NCBI GenBank assembly: GCA_028710485.1
Contig: JAQTTZ010000002.1
Span: forward strand, 1-64,000
Reading direction: 5' to 3'
Length of the DNA stretch: 64,000 bases
Origin: Bacteriovorax sp.
Lineage (GTDB): Bacteria > Bdellovibrionota > Bacteriovoracia > Bacteriovoracales > Bacteriovoracaceae
This document shows, one piece after another, positions 9,051 to 18,359 of this stretch; within the stretch, counting starts at the first letter, position 1; each line of letters opens with the position of its first letter. A program made the translations under genes and the position numbers. The notes beneath the pieces are model-generated. The model was not told the origin of the DNA. It saw nothing but the letters and a program-made list of their open reading frames with translations, and did not search any database.

Positions 9051-11870
9051 TTGGATCATTCCAGCAAATCGAACTCAGGGTCTTGGGCCCTGGAGAACGC
9101 TTTCTCAATTTCATCAACAGATGAAATTGATGTAAGCGCTAACGGTTTTGCTCATTCTACTTTTAATCCATCTGAATTTTTTATCCCTGGCTGGAAAGGT
9201 GAAGGACTTATCACCGCTTCTGCCATCGTAATAAAAAATTCGCTGAACAATCTCTCTATAGATGCTTTGGCCTTATTCAAAAATTCTTGTTCCACAAACA
9301 AGTCGATGAAGCTTCAAACTTATAACGAATTTATGCATTTTGCAGACTATGCCAAAATCGACAAAAACCTATTGGGTTTACAGAATGATTTTTGGCTTCA
9401 TATGCAAGATGAGTCTTCACCTCTTAAAAAGCACCTTGATGATTTTGTAAAAATTCATTGCTTTAGAGCTGTAGCGATTTATCTGTTTAGAATTAAATTT
9501 ATTATGGATCTCTCTAAGGAACAAGGGCTTACAGTAACGGAAGATATTCTCTTAAATCCGCTTTCTTTTTTAGGTAAAATATTTAAGAAAGACAGCTCTA
9601 CAGAACTTGTGTGTGAATCTCTTCAAATCAATAAATACAGCTGGTACCGACCTTCACGCGAATACAAAGAATCGTTGTTAAAGCTGAAAGATGCTTTTGA
9701 AAATGTCACCCTTACTGAGCTTATTAAGCTTATTTCGACTCCTAAGGATGATCAGATTTATTCAATTCGAAATTATTCCCATTCTCTTTCTCACCTCTCT
9801 TTTGGGTTGTTGGTGAATGAACTTCTGATTAAATTTCCAAGCTGGTTAAAACCAGAAGCAAAAATAAAATCACTCAATTCTAAAAAAGTTTGTTTATTAC
9901 CAAAAACAATCAATACTCGTTTCATTGGAAACCATGTTTCTTCATTTGCTCTTTCTCATTGGTTGGCACAAGAAACCAATATTAAAATTTCTCAATGGAA
10001 TAATTTAATTTGTCCAGAATTTGAAGGACTAGAATTCATCGATGGCCAATTCTTAAAAATTTGCCAGGAATTGCAATTCTTAAGTTTTCTTACTCGCGTA
10101 GCGGTTGAACATAAGTATGAAATCATACCCTTCATCTGTAAAATTATGCGCGAAAAGTATCAAAACTCTCCGGAGGAAGATGCTGGTCATCATCAAGTTT
10201 CATTTTTAAACCTAGGAAATGTAACCGCACCGGAAACCCTATATAATCGTATTGTTTTAAATTTAACCGAATTACCTAAAACCAATCCGCATCATTTTTT
10301 AGTTCAACAAATCCTGGCCCAAAAAGATGTAATGAAAAAAGACGGAATGATCTTTGTTTTTACAAATCAAAAACTTTTTGTTCCAAGTCATAGTGAAAGA
10401 GTTGAACAACTTTTAAAAGAATTTAAAGTTGAAGCGATTTTCAATTTAGAAGAGTTAAAAGGCAAAGGCGAAATCGCTCACTTTATCTACGTTCTTACCA
10501 AAAGAGCGGCCCCTACAGCGACCAATAAACATTTATTTGAAGTGAATAAAAAAGTAAAAGAAGCCTGCCTTTCATTTGAGTTCAATGGCAATCTCTCGCG
10601 CTTCAATAAATTTAATAAACTGGTCGAAGAGCTTCAGAACTTTATTCGCCATAAGAATCCGATCACCACTCCGCTTTATATTAATGAACTTGAAAAAGAA
10701 ATTAGTTTTGAATTTCATCAAGATGCCATTATTGAAGGAAGATTAGTTTCATCAGTTACAACTAAAGAAAATGGGCATCTTCCACACCCTAGCTTCTTCA
10801 AGAACCTGACCAAGTCGTGTACTTCTCTGGAAACTTTCTTTCATATTGAACTCCTAATTCAAGATGATTATCAAAATTCAAAAAAGAATGTAGCCTCTGA
10901 ATTATTAGGTATAAAAATTGGAACTGAAAAACAATTCCCACTTCTTCTAATAATTAATCAAACTGATCCAATGAACGTGAAAATTGAGTTAACCACAACA
11001 GATAGTTACAGATCGAAAGTTGAACAATATGGAACAGCTTTTTTCTATTATTTCGGTATGGTTCCTAAAAACCAGGTGATTAACCTTAATGTGTTTCGAG
11101 AATTCTTCACTTCAATTTTAGGTAATCAAATAATTCAACTTCAATTAAGCGATGGACCGGCCAAATTAAAGGCCAAGTTAAAATCTTTATTGATCCCAAC
11201 CTTTTTTGCTAAAACCTTAATGATGCCGGCAGAAGTAAAAAACCATTTTGCCCTGCTGGATTTTGATGCTCGTGAACTAAAAACTCAACATCCTGATGAG
11301 CTACAGGCTAATTTCGATAAAATTCATGCATCTTTTTCAAAATACTCCGAACTCTACCCTTGGCATATTTTAGGGCTTCTTTCTCATTTCAAACTGCAAC
11401 TAAATGAAACGTTAGAAGACTTTGAAGCGAATAAACCTAATTCCCTAAACTTTAACAATCCATTGATCACAGAGGCGTTGGTAAAGCTTAAAACTCACGC
11501 TATTTATCCAAACAATCCTGATGTCTATATTGATTATAAGATTAAGACCCACCAAGAATTGCAATTGCCTCTGACTTCAATTCAAATTAAAACTGAAGAT
11601 GAAGAGAGTGTGCTGGTATTTAAATTTCAAGAAAAAGAAATTATTAATCTACATTCCTCAGTCATCATGAACCATTTCATTAAGTTTATTCTTCAGAATG
11701 CTATAGGGGTGAAAGTGGCAGATCTACTTTTAAACTTAAAAATTCCTACGATCAAAGAACTAGAAGCTGTCACAAACAATATTGAACAAATCAAAGCTTC
11801 AAAATCACTTCTCCTGAGAGACACAGAAGATTTAATTTCAAATCTCCTCCGAACTCAAATTTCAAAATAA
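9051..11870 (+). CDS. Large protein resembling a decayed N6-adenine DNA methylase
   Basis: This 939-residue protein has no signal peptide and starts at TTG 9051 after AAGGAT. Residues about 390-487 follow the end of the type I/IIG N6-adenine methylase fold: a 'T...YNRIVLNLTELPK' strand where NPPF/NPPY would stand, then ILAQKDVMKKDGMIFVF, KLFVPSHSERVEQLL, VEAIFNLEELK and IAHFIYVLTKR. The catalytic (N/D)PPY/F is absent and no clear SAM-binding glycine motif was seen. The last 50 residues (LKIPTIKELEAVTNNIEQIK) resemble the helix ending a specificity domain. I infer a catalytically dead methylase relative, possibly DNA-binding. No restriction genes are adjacent. Another possibility is a lineage-specific protein with chance similarity. 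Confidence 0.5.
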   Translation: MDHSSKSNSGSWALENAFSISSTDEIDVSANGFAHSTFNPSEFFIPGWKGEGLITASAIVIKNSLNNLSIDALALFKNSCSTNKSMKLQTYNEFMHFADYAKIDKNLLGLQNDFWLHMQDESSPLKKHLDDFVKIHCFRAVAIYLFRIKFIMDLSKEQGLTVTEDILLNPLSFLGKIFKKDSSTELVCESLQINKYSWYRPSREYKESLLKLKDAFENVTLTELIKLISTPKDDQIYSIRNYSHSLSHLSFGLLVNELLIKFPSWLKPEAKIKSLNSKKVCLLPKTINTRFIGNHVSSFALSHWLAQETNIKISQWNNLICPEFEGLEFIDGQFLKICQELQFLSFLTRVAVEHKYEIIPFICKIMREKYQNSPEEDAGHHQVSFLNLGNVTAPETLYNRIVLNLTELPKTNPHHFLVQQILAQKDVMKKDGMIFVFTNQKLFVPSHSERVEQLLKEFKVEAIFNLEELKGKGEIAHFIYVLTKRAAPTATNKHLFEVNKKVKEACLSFEFNGNLSRFNKFNKLVEELQNFIRHKNPITTPLYINELEKEISFEFHQDAIIEGRLVSSVTTKENGHLPHPSFFKNLTKSCTSLETFFHIELLIQDDYQNSKKNVASELLGIKIGTEKQFPLLLIINQTDPMNVKIELTTTDSYRSKVEQYGTAFFYYFGMVPKNQVINLNVFREFFTSILGNQIIQLQLSDGPAKLKAKLKSLLIPTFFAKTLMMPAEVKNHFALLDFDARELKTQHPDELQANFDKIHASFSKYSELYPWHILGLLSHFKLQLNETLEDFEANKPNSLNFNNPLITEALVKLKTHAIYPNNPDVYIDYKIKTHQELQLPLTSIQIKTEDEESVLVFKFQEKEIINLHSSVIMNHFIKFILQNAIGVKVADLLLNLKIPTIKELEAVTNNIEQIKASKSLLLRDTEDLISNLLRTQISK

Positions 11871-11871
11871 T

Positions 11872-13311
11872 TTAATTAATGGCAGTTTGATTTAGGATGG
11901 CCTGAATTTCTTTTTTGCTTCCTACTTTTAAATCAACAAGGCGAGCAGTTGCATTGGCTCCAGTTTTAAAAATAATTTTAACTCTACCACCGATGATCTC
12001 ACCGTTTTGATTTAGCTTATTATCCAATTGAAACCGGGCTTCAATTTCTTCAAGTAATGATTGGCAAATTTGTAAATCAACATCTAATGATTTGCCTGAA
12101 CTTGTAATTCCCACTCTATGCTTTAAAATTTCTTCATCAAAACCCACACCTGAGTGAATTAAATCAAAGGCTACGATATCGCCTAAGCGATGAGCGAAAA
12201 TTGAAATATTCTTTTCACCAGCACCCTCGTGAGTTGAGTTGATGGCGTAATTAATAAGATGATAAAGGGTTTGCTCTAACTCTTCAGGGCGTCCTTTAAC
12301 CATAAGATTATCAGGAATTTTTACATCTAATTGAATCCCTCGCGAAAAAAGTTTTTCAGCAAGTAGATCAATTACACTTGAGCTCAGGACTTCCAGATTC
12401 AGATCGTGAAGCATTTTTCCCTCAATATTATCAGCAGTTACTCCAATACTATCATCGTTCCAAATTTTATCAATCTTCTCATTCAATTCAACTGGAGCTT
12501 GAGTTCCAATCGGAGTGATTAATCCTTCTAAAGATAACTTGTTTTTATTCTTTATATTTTTATCGAATGACTGATGTTCATGATAATTGGCAAACAACTT
12601 TGAACAATTGATCAGGTTATTTTGCTCGAGAGCAGATTTTATAATCTCTCCCGCTTTTACACTGGTAGCACCACCATTATCAAGCAACTCTGCCTCTGCT
12701 TCTTTTTCACGAATATTGTTTGAAAGGCGACGTCTTGTATTGCTCATATATTCAGAGAACATTAAAAGAACTAATAAAGTGGCCGAAACATAAAAAAGTG
12801 TTTTCTCCGTATTTAATGAATTAGAAATTTCAGCTTTATATTTCTCACTCGATTCTAAAATTTCATCTTTCGTGGTCTCAATTTTTTCAAACCGCACACC
12901 GATATCGCGCGATTCACCACTATTGGCGATAGTGCGAACAGACCCAGGAGAAAGAATATCTTCATGAAACCAATGTACATTTGAAGCAAGAGTACTTAGT
13001 TTTTTTGCGACTTGAGAAAGTTCTGCCTTAAAACTGTCTTCAACATTTAAGATGCCTTCGGCGAAACATTCTTCGGTAAGATTTTGGAAATTTTGTGTCA
13101 AATAATTAGAAGCACTATCCCCTAGCATCTTCGCAGTATAAGTTTGGTTAACTCTTGAAAAACAAGTTTGCATTCCGCTTTCAAAATTGGTCAGACGTTT
13201 AATTCTTCCTGAATTTTCTTGAATGTTATAGGTGTTGGCAACCAACGCTGCCAATAAAAAAAGCCCCGCGATACTTTTTTTATGTTCTAAAAAACTTGAA
13301 ATCTTCTTCAT
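11872..13311 (-). CDS. Membrane protein with altered histidine-kinase ATPase domain
   Basis: This 479-residue protein has membrane segments at about 13-27 and 171-188 enclosing a roughly 140-residue periplasmic sensor region that is helical. The cytoplasmic part ends in a HATPase_c-like domain (about 305-460): an N-box-like EELEQTLYHLINYAINS, then a G1 position reading HSGVGFDEE instead of DxGxG, and SSGKSLDVDLQICQSLLEE like the G2 region. No recognisable HisKA histidine box precedes it. It may be a sensor pseudokinase or a divergent kinase using another partner. No response regulator is adjacent. Its stop lies one base from that of the convergent 939-residue gene, with no terminator between. 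Confidence 0.65.
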   Translation of the reverse strand: MKKISSFLEHKKSIAGLFLLAALVANTYNIQENSGRIKRLTNFESGMQTCFSRVNQTYTAKMLGDSASNYLTQNFQNLTEECFAEGILNVEDSFKAELSQVAKKLSTLASNVHWFHEDILSPGSVRTIANSGESRDIGVRFEKIETTKDEILESSEKYKAEISNSLNTEKTLFYVSATLLVLLMFSEYMSNTRRRLSNNIREKEAEAELLDNGGATSVKAGEIIKSALEQNNLINCSKLFANYHEHQSFDKNIKNKNKLSLEGLITPIGTQAPVELNEKIDKIWNDDSIGVTADNIEGKMLHDLNLEVLSSSVIDLLAEKLFSRGIQLDVKIPDNLMVKGRPEELEQTLYHLINYAINSTHEGAGEKNISIFAHRLGDIVAFDLIHSGVGFDEEILKHRVGITSSGKSLDVDLQICQSLLEEIEARFQLDNKLNQNGEIIGGRVKIIFKTGANATARLVDLKVGSKKEIQAILNQTAIN

Positions 13312-13460
13312 TCGCTTGCAATCCTTGCAAAGTTTTGTGCGCCTATTAAAAATGGTCCCAGAGGGACCGCGCTACTTAAAGTGTACATTTGTAAGCGTCA
13401 GGGTCAACATTAGGTCAAAAATACCTGTGTTTTTTAAAAGCCTTGCCGTATTATACAAAA

Positions 13461-14435
13461 ATGATCAAGAACAAAGGGCCGAAGCTTTCTTTTTCAATCT
13501 CTCTCGTGATCGCCATGCTCTTTCATTTGGTGATTCTTTTCTTTGTCAAAAAAAGCACTTTAGATATTACGACGATAAACCCAAATGCTTTTAAACCACC
13601 TCATCCCTTAAAAATTGATCGCATAGAACTCATCAGCCCAAATGAATTGCAAAGGATGAAAAAAGTCGGAATTAAAAATGGCGCCAAGAAAGATTATCTC
13701 CAGCCAGACATACTAAAAATTGCAAAACCCGCTGCCTCTACTCCTCCTGGACTATCTCTCGGAAGTTTGGCGCCTGATTTGCCAGCTCCTAAAGAATCTA
13801 AAGATTCTAAAGATTCTAAAGAAACCAAAGAATCTAAAAAAGCTAAAAACAAAACGGCTTTCAAAAAAGAACAAATACCTTCTCGCGAGCTAACCGACAC
13901 CATCCCTCGTCCGATGGAAGACGAAGCTGGCCATATTTATTTTAATCCAAAAAAAGAAAAGCAAATCCCCCGCGACCGCGACCAGGACAACTTAAAACAA
14001 GAAGCTTTTAAAAATATCCCTACAAGCACCAGTAATCCAATCGCCCAAAAAATGTCGAATTTTGAAATTAGATACGAGAGACCAGAAGGTGTTTCAGAAG
14101 ATGAATTAAACTCTGACGAAAAAGCTTATTATTCATTTTTTAAGCGCTCTTACGCCAACTACCTAACAAAACTTTATGCTACTTATGAAAAAGTTAGTGT
14201 AGAGAGACCGGGACTAGAAAAAGACTTTGCCAATAAGCACTTGCTAATCGGACGTATTGATTATGATGATAAAGGTAATATAATTCTGGTAAAAATTCTA
14301 AAGTCTTCCGAGAGTGATAATATACATTATTTTTTTGAAGAGACGTTGAAGCAATTAAACTTACCAAATCCCCCCAAAAGCTTTATTAAAAGCAAAAAGC
14401 AATTCACCACTTATTATCAGATCCAAATTAATTAG
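13461..14435 (+). CDS. TonB-like energy-transducer protein
   Basis: This 324-residue protein is anchored by one N-terminal transmembrane segment (about 12-28, SLVIAMLFHLVILFFV). A long periplasmic spacer rich in Lys, Ser, Pro and Glu follows, including a DSK/ETK repeat (about 109-125). The C-terminal domain (about 240-324) has the TonB/TolA-like pattern IGRIDYDDKGNIILVKILKSS...LNLPNPPKSF. Such proteins couple the proton-motive force to outer-membrane transport or act in envelope integrity. ATG 13461 was preferred to TTG 13443 because the membrane segment follows directly, though no strong ribosome site is visible. No ExbB/ExbD gene is nearby. Its stop overlaps the anti-sigma gene's stop on the other strand. 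Confidence 0.7.
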   Translation: MIKNKGPKLSFSISLVIAMLFHLVILFFVKKSTLDITTINPNAFKPPHPLKIDRIELISPNELQRMKKVGIKNGAKKDYLQPDILKIAKPAASTPPGLSLGSLAPDLPAPKESKDSKDSKETKESKKAKNKTAFKKEQIPSRELTDTIPRPMEDEAGHIYFNPKKEKQIPRDRDQDNLKQEAFKNIPTSTSNPIAQKMSNFEIRYERPEGVSEDELNSDEKAYYSFFKRSYANYLTKLYATYEKVSVERPGLEKDFANKHLLIGRIDYDDKGNIILVKILKSSESDNIHYFFEETLKQLNLPNPPKSFIKSKKQFTTYYQIQIN

Positions 14436-14869
14436 AGAAAAAGCCTCAAACAAATAAAGATGACAATCGCTGCGAAATAAGCTTTGAACATTGTCTTTGA
14501 TAATAAATTTTGAATGAACTCGATGCCCATTCTATCCATAAAAAGAAATCCTTTTTTAACATTTCTTTTTAAAATTTCACGGTCATTAAGATTCATAACC
14601 TTAAAGAGTTCAACGACTTCACGTTCAAATGACTGACGCAAATCTCTATCCATTAAAACCTTTGGGATAAACACTTGGGCCGCTGCAGTTTTTAATTGAA
14701 ATTTTTGGAATTCTTTGCTGCAAACAGTACAGTTTTCCAAATGCTTATTCATTCTTTTGTAAGATTCGTCATTTTTAGGCAAATCGAGCAAAGAATAAAT
14801 ATGCTTGGTGTGTATACAATTTGTTGAAAAGGATTTTACGTTATTTAATTCTTGAATAGACCTATCCAC
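14432..14869 (-). CDS. Membrane-anchored zinc-finger anti-sigma factor
   Basis: This 145-residue protein has a HxxxCxxC zinc-binding anti-sigma (ZAS) motif (HLENCTVC, about 44-51), with further Cys/His upstream (CIHTKH). A helical linker and a C-terminal transmembrane segment (about 128-144) follow. Such proteins hold a sigma factor at the membrane until a signal releases it. The start is GTG 14869, directly after the stop of the sigma-like gene, with GGAGGA nine bases upstream, so the two are coupled. The cognate partner is presumably that neighbour. Confidence 0.75.
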   Translation of the reverse strand: MDRSIQELNNVKSFSTNCIHTKHIYSLLDLPKNDESYKRMNKHLENCTVCSKEFQKFQLKTAAAQVFIPKVLMDRDLRQSFEREVVELFKVMNLNDREILKRNVKKGFLFMDRMGIEFIQNLLSKTMFKAYFAAIVIFICLRLFL

Positions 14870-15367
14870 TTAAACAGTTCCTCCGCTCTCAATTTCATCT
14901 TGAAACATATTATTTGGCATGAGCGCTGTCATTTTAATTCTGGCCGAGTATAAATACGACAAAACTTCTGATCTGGATGTTGATGTTATAAATTCAATTT
15001 GATCTAAATCAAGATTAGCTTTTTCTTTTAAATAAAGAATTGCTTTTTCATCAAAATCCAATGAAAAGAATCCACCATTCCCCTCAACATCCGACAAACT
15101 TATTTTGAGCTGCAGGTATCTCTTTCTAGATAGTTCATAAACTATCTTTATAAGATTCAATTTAGTCTCTTCCAATAAATTTTTTTCGATTTTATTTTTT
15201 GTCAGGCCCATTTTCTCTATCAATGTTTTTTTCTGTATCAAAAATGACTGCACACAATCAATCATCAATTGTGACGCCTGCAAATCATCAGGGATTAGCA
15301 CAAAGGCCATGCTATAAAGTTCTGGGCTTAAATTTTGGATATACTTTTGTAGTTCTTCGGTTTTCAT
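14870..15367 (-). CDS. Divergent ECF-type RNA polymerase sigma factor
   Basis: This 165-residue protein has two helical blocks arranged like sigma regions 2 and 4. Residues about 12-45 (PELYSMAFVLIPDDLQASQL) resemble region 2. Residues about 101-148 (FSLDFDEKAILYLKEKANLDLDQI...SRSEVLSYLYSARIKM) resemble the region 4 helix-turn-helix. Conserved core-binding residues are poorly kept, so family assignment leans on the adjacent anti-sigma gene, which follows without a gap. If functional it would direct polymerase to a small envelope regulon. The TonB-like and lipoprotein genes alongside are candidate targets by position only. Confidence 0.65.
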   Translation of the reverse strand: MKTEELQKYIQNLSPELYSMAFVLIPDDLQASQLMIDCVQSFLIQKKTLIEKMGLTKNKIEKNLLEETKLNLIKIVYELSRKRYLQLKISLSDVEGNGGFFSLDFDEKAILYLKEKANLDLDQIEFITSTSRSEVLSYLYSARIKMTALMPNNMFQDEIESGGTV

Positions 15368-15584
15368 TTGGCCTGTTTTAACTAATCAATCCTCGATTTC
15401 GTCTTCTTTATTCTACCTAACACTCAGAGCGAATTCAACTAGGGCTAAAATGTCTTTTCAGTAAGTTAGCTTAAAAAGACCACAAATCTGGCCAAAGATT
15501 GAATTAATTTCAAGAAAATTACTAAAAGAGTCGATTAGTAGCCGAGATGGATATTGGGCCCTTTTCAAAAAAAGGTTTTTGGAT

Positions 15585-16337
15585 ATGAAGAATACTTACA
15601 AAATTTCATTGATCATATTAATACTGAGTGGATTCTCAGCGTGTTCGGTAAAGACGACCGCTTCGAAATCAACTACAGCAACAGGAGTTGCACCTATAGT
15701 TGATCCACTGCTTAACATACCTCTTCCATCTGATTCTGGATCAATTACTGGCTGTGATGGTGTTTATCGCGCCGGAGCGAATCGCTGTTATTATAAAAAT
15801 ATTCCAACAGTCCTAGCTAGTGGTGGTATATATGGACAGACTTGGTGGTCATCTACTACAAATTTCCTTTCCAATTATCCTGCCATTGATCCATCCCAAT
15901 TTTCAACTGATGCGACTTTTAATATCAGAATCATTCCTCGCTATCCAACGGCAAATGCATTTTCCACATTTAATAAACAATGTAGTTCAGCTAGAATGTA
16001 TGCCACCAAACTAAAGGTGCAATTTATTTTACATGAAAGTGGTACTGCCCTCGGAAATGATATTGCAACATTAACCTCTACCATTAATACTCCTTCAAAA
16101 GTTTATCACTTTACTCCACCAAGTTCTTCGGGGCCGCTAGTGCTGGAAGTTGTTAATGTAGAATCAGATTCAAGTTGTTCTCCTTTTTATGGAACCAATT
16201 ACCCTGCCAAATGTGCGACGAGTGACCCATACCTGCCTATTCCTATTAATGCTGGAGGAAAAACAGAGTGTGTTGCATTCGATATTCAATACTCAACTGA
16301 TTCAACTTATGATGTGCCAGGGTCTAGCGCCAATTAA
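15585..16337 (+). CDS. Lipoprotein of unknown function
   Basis: This 250-residue protein has a lipoprotein signal (IILILSGFSAC; lipid-attachable Cys near residue 20). A Ser/Thr-rich linker and then a beta-rich domain with several cysteines and aromatic residues (GCDGVYRAGANRCYY, about 51-65; CSPFYGTNYPAKC further on) follow. No family was recognised. ATG 15585 was chosen because AAAGG at 15571-15575 gives normal spacing; TTG 15579 is too close. It diverges from the sigma-like gene. Its stop overlaps that of gshB on the opposite strand. Confidence 0.7.
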   Translation: MKNTYKISLIILILSGFSACSVKTTASKSTTATGVAPIVDPLLNIPLPSDSGSITGCDGVYRAGANRCYYKNIPTVLASGGIYGQTWWSSTTNFLSNYPAIDPSQFSTDATFNIRIIPRYPTANAFSTFNKQCSSARMYATKLKVQFILHESGTALGNDIATLTSTINTPSKVYHFTPPSSSGPLVLEVVNVESDSSCSPFYGTNYPAKCATSDPYLPIPINAGGKTECVAFDIQYSTDSTYDVPGSSAN

Positions 16338-17284
16338 AGGAGTTTCAAAAGTTCAATGGCAAGATTTTTTTTATGAGCAAAACTCACTTCTACTAATAAA
16401 CCAGGACAAGTGATATTTATTTCTGAAACATGCTCACCCATAATATCAAAGGCCACCCAATCCACTCCATCGCACAGAAGATCAGCGCATATGCGATGGC
16501 ATTCATTTTTTACATTTTTAGTGAGCTCGATGGCGTGAAAATCTGCTCCCTGAGCAATATTGGCCAAGAACTCACCATGTTTAGGTATTTTTAAAATGGA
16601 ACCCAACTCCACACCTTTAAAATAAAGTGCTCGAATCTCTCCACTAGTCACTTCTTTGCAAAATGGCTGGGCCACGACTGGACCGTTATTTTCTTTTATT
16701 TTTAACTCAAATTTTTCTTTTAAATCAGCTCGGTTTATTGAAATTTTCTCTACTCCAATTCCCTGAAAAAGATCCAAAGGTTTTAGAATTAATTCCTTAT
16801 GATTTTCTTTTTTCAGTATTTCAGCAAAATTGAGAAATTCACTCACACTACTTCCAACATAACTGGCAAGCGCGGAAGGCTGAGTATAAGCATGGAGCTT
16901 TTCATTAAATTTCAGAATTCCATCCGGTGAGTTCACCACACGAATTCCTTGTTCTTGATAAAAACGCAGCATCCATAAATAGCGCAAATAGCGTGTGTCA
17001 AAAGGTGGGTCTATTCTCATGTGGAGAATATCTTCTCTATTGACTTTTTGAAGACTGCGCTCCCCGAGAACAAAAGATTTTAAATAATAGCCATCATCAT
17101 AAAACTCTCCCATGAAGTCATAAACTTGAAATTCGGGATTCATTTTATTACTGAGGTAAAAATCTTTTTCAAATAGTAGATAAACTTCAACGCCGGCCTT
17201 TTTCATAGTGGCCGCAAGCATAAGCGTGCTGTCTTTTTTGGGAGTGAGGTTTTCGATGGGGTCGATAAAGAGGATATGCTTCAT
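16334..17284 (-). CDS. gshB: Glutathione synthetase (ATP-grasp)
   Basis: This 316-residue ATP-grasp ligase of the prokaryotic GshB type joins gamma-glutamylcysteine to glycine. Visible features are an N-terminal domain with MKHILFIDPIENL, MRIDPPFDTRYL (about 107-118), NSPDGILKFNEKL (about 137-149), LILKPLDLFQGIGVEK (about 185-200), SGEIRALYFKG and, at the end, WVAFDIMGEHVSEINITCPG (about 277-296). ATG 17284 was chosen because homologues begin here. A longer frame back to 17350 would overlap the peptidase gene. No glutamate-cysteine ligase gene is nearby. Confidence 0.88.
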   Translation of the reverse strand: MKHILFIDPIENLTPKKDSTLMLAATMKKAGVEVYLLFEKDFYLSNKMNPEFQVYDFMGEFYDDGYYLKSFVLGERSLQKVNREDILHMRIDPPFDTRYLRYLWMLRFYQEQGIRVVNSPDGILKFNEKLHAYTQPSALASYVGSSVSEFLNFAEILKKENHKELILKPLDLFQGIGVEKISINRADLKEKFELKIKENNGPVVAQPFCKEVTSGEIRALYFKGVELGSILKIPKHGEFLANIAQGADFHAIELTKNVKNECHRICADLLCDGVDWVAFDIMGEHVSEINITCPGLLVEVSFAHKKNLAIELLKLL

Positions 17285-17294
17285 ACAAATATAC

Positions 17295-18359
17295 CTATTG
17301 AAAGAGGTACTTAGAAAACTCAGTGACCTCTGATTGATCTTTAAAGTCATTATACTTCTTTGAGATGAAACTATAATAACCTCTTAAGTCTAGCCCAAGT
17401 TTTTTCTGTAGTCCTTCAAGATCATCAGATTTTTTTTCATAGGTTAAGAACGCTGCAAAACTAGCGTTATTCCATTGCCTTTCAATTGGAAAACAATTTT
17501 TGGGAGGAATATTGATCTCTTGGCATTTTTTTAGAATCGAAGGCCTAAACTTTTTCTCTAAAAACTCATCTAAAATGACTTGCGATTCCTCTTTAGTCTT
17601 AGGCAAAAGTGCCTGATAGTGCTCTTGCAACTCGGTGGTGAGATTTACTACCATTTTGCGCAATGTTTTGTCTTCCAACTCTTCTTTCTGCTGTATCCGC
17701 AAATAGTCGAGTTGATTTGTCTTGGTGAAATACTCTTCCAACATTTCTTTGGCAAAATAATTGGCCAGATTCTCATTGAGTTCAACCTGATTATTAATGA
17801 AGAAAATAGTATGAAAAAGTTCATGAAAAATAAGTTCTGCTAATTCATAATCATTATAATGGAAAAAAGAAGATAAAATAGTATCGGTGAAGTAACCCAG
17901 AGTTGAATAAGCATAAACGGGACGAACCCAGGTTACAAAGTCCTCGGCTTCTTTCTTTTTGGCAAAATCTTTGGCCGAAGACAGGTTGAAAAATCCAAGA
18001 TAAGGAAAACATCCCATCAACGGAAAACAAGTCTCCTCCGCTTTGATTTCTTGAAAAGGTGAAGCAACAACTAAGTAAGTAACGGCCTTATTCTGAAGCA
18101 TGGTGGTCTGAGAATAAATAGCGGTCTCTTTCTTGCCCCAATAGCTATAAAAGTATTTTTTCAGGGTTTGAATTTTTCTAATTTTATCTTTTTGCTCAGC
18201 GGGAATACGAACATTTTTGAGCATTTCTTGATTATCGCGGGCACTAGATTGCAAAGAAATCTGACCGACACTTTGTTCGTAGAGATAATCAAATTTGGCA
18301 CATCCTCCAAAAAGTGATAATAGCAATGAGGATAGAACTGATAATTTTAGAAAACCCAT
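17295..18359 (-). CDS. Lipoprotein metallopeptidase (predicted aminopeptidase, DUF2265 type)
   Basis: This 354-residue protein has a lipoprotein signal (LLLSLFGGCAKF, Cys about residue 20). The zinc motif HELFHTIFF (about 185-193) is followed by NENLANYFAKEM, giving the HExxH plus downstream glutamate arrangement of gluzincins. The VYAYSTLGYFTDTI segment before it is typical of the proteobacterial 'predicted aminopeptidase' family. It probably acts in the periplasm on peptides. Its start overlaps the end of the barrel gene by 13 bases, and gshB follows 10 bases after its stop, so the three form one transcription unit. Confidence 0.8.
   Translation of the reverse strand: MGFLKLSVLSSLLLSLFGGCAKFDYLYEQSVGQISLQSSARDNQEMLKNVRIPAEQKDKIRKIQTLKKYFYSYWGKKETAIYSQTTMLQNKAVTYLVVASPFQEIKAEETCFPLMGCFPYLGFFNLSSAKDFAKKKEAEDFVTWVRPVYAYSTLGYFTDTILSSFFHYNDYELAELIFHELFHTIFFINNQVELNENLANYFAKEMLEEYFTKTNQLDYLRIQQKEELEDKTLRKMVVNLTTELQEHYQALLPKTKEESQVILDEFLEKKFRPSILKKCQEINIPPKNCFPIERQWNNASFAAFLTYEKKSDDLEGLQKKLGLDLRGYYSFISKKYNDFKDQSEVTEFSKYLFQ

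Noticed and set aside
9051-11870. Active type I/IIG restriction-modification system
   Set aside because: The catalytic NPPY/F motif is missing and no nuclease or separate specificity gene is adjacent.
13354-13368. GGTCCC-AGA-GGGACC stem-loop in a divergent promoter region
   Set aside because: Short stem with no downstream T run and no sign of a regulated partner; insufficient to call.
13694-13903. Ser/Leu-rich ORF on the minus strand
   Set aside because: It is antisense to the DSK/ETK repeat of the TonB-like gene and has no start signals of its own.
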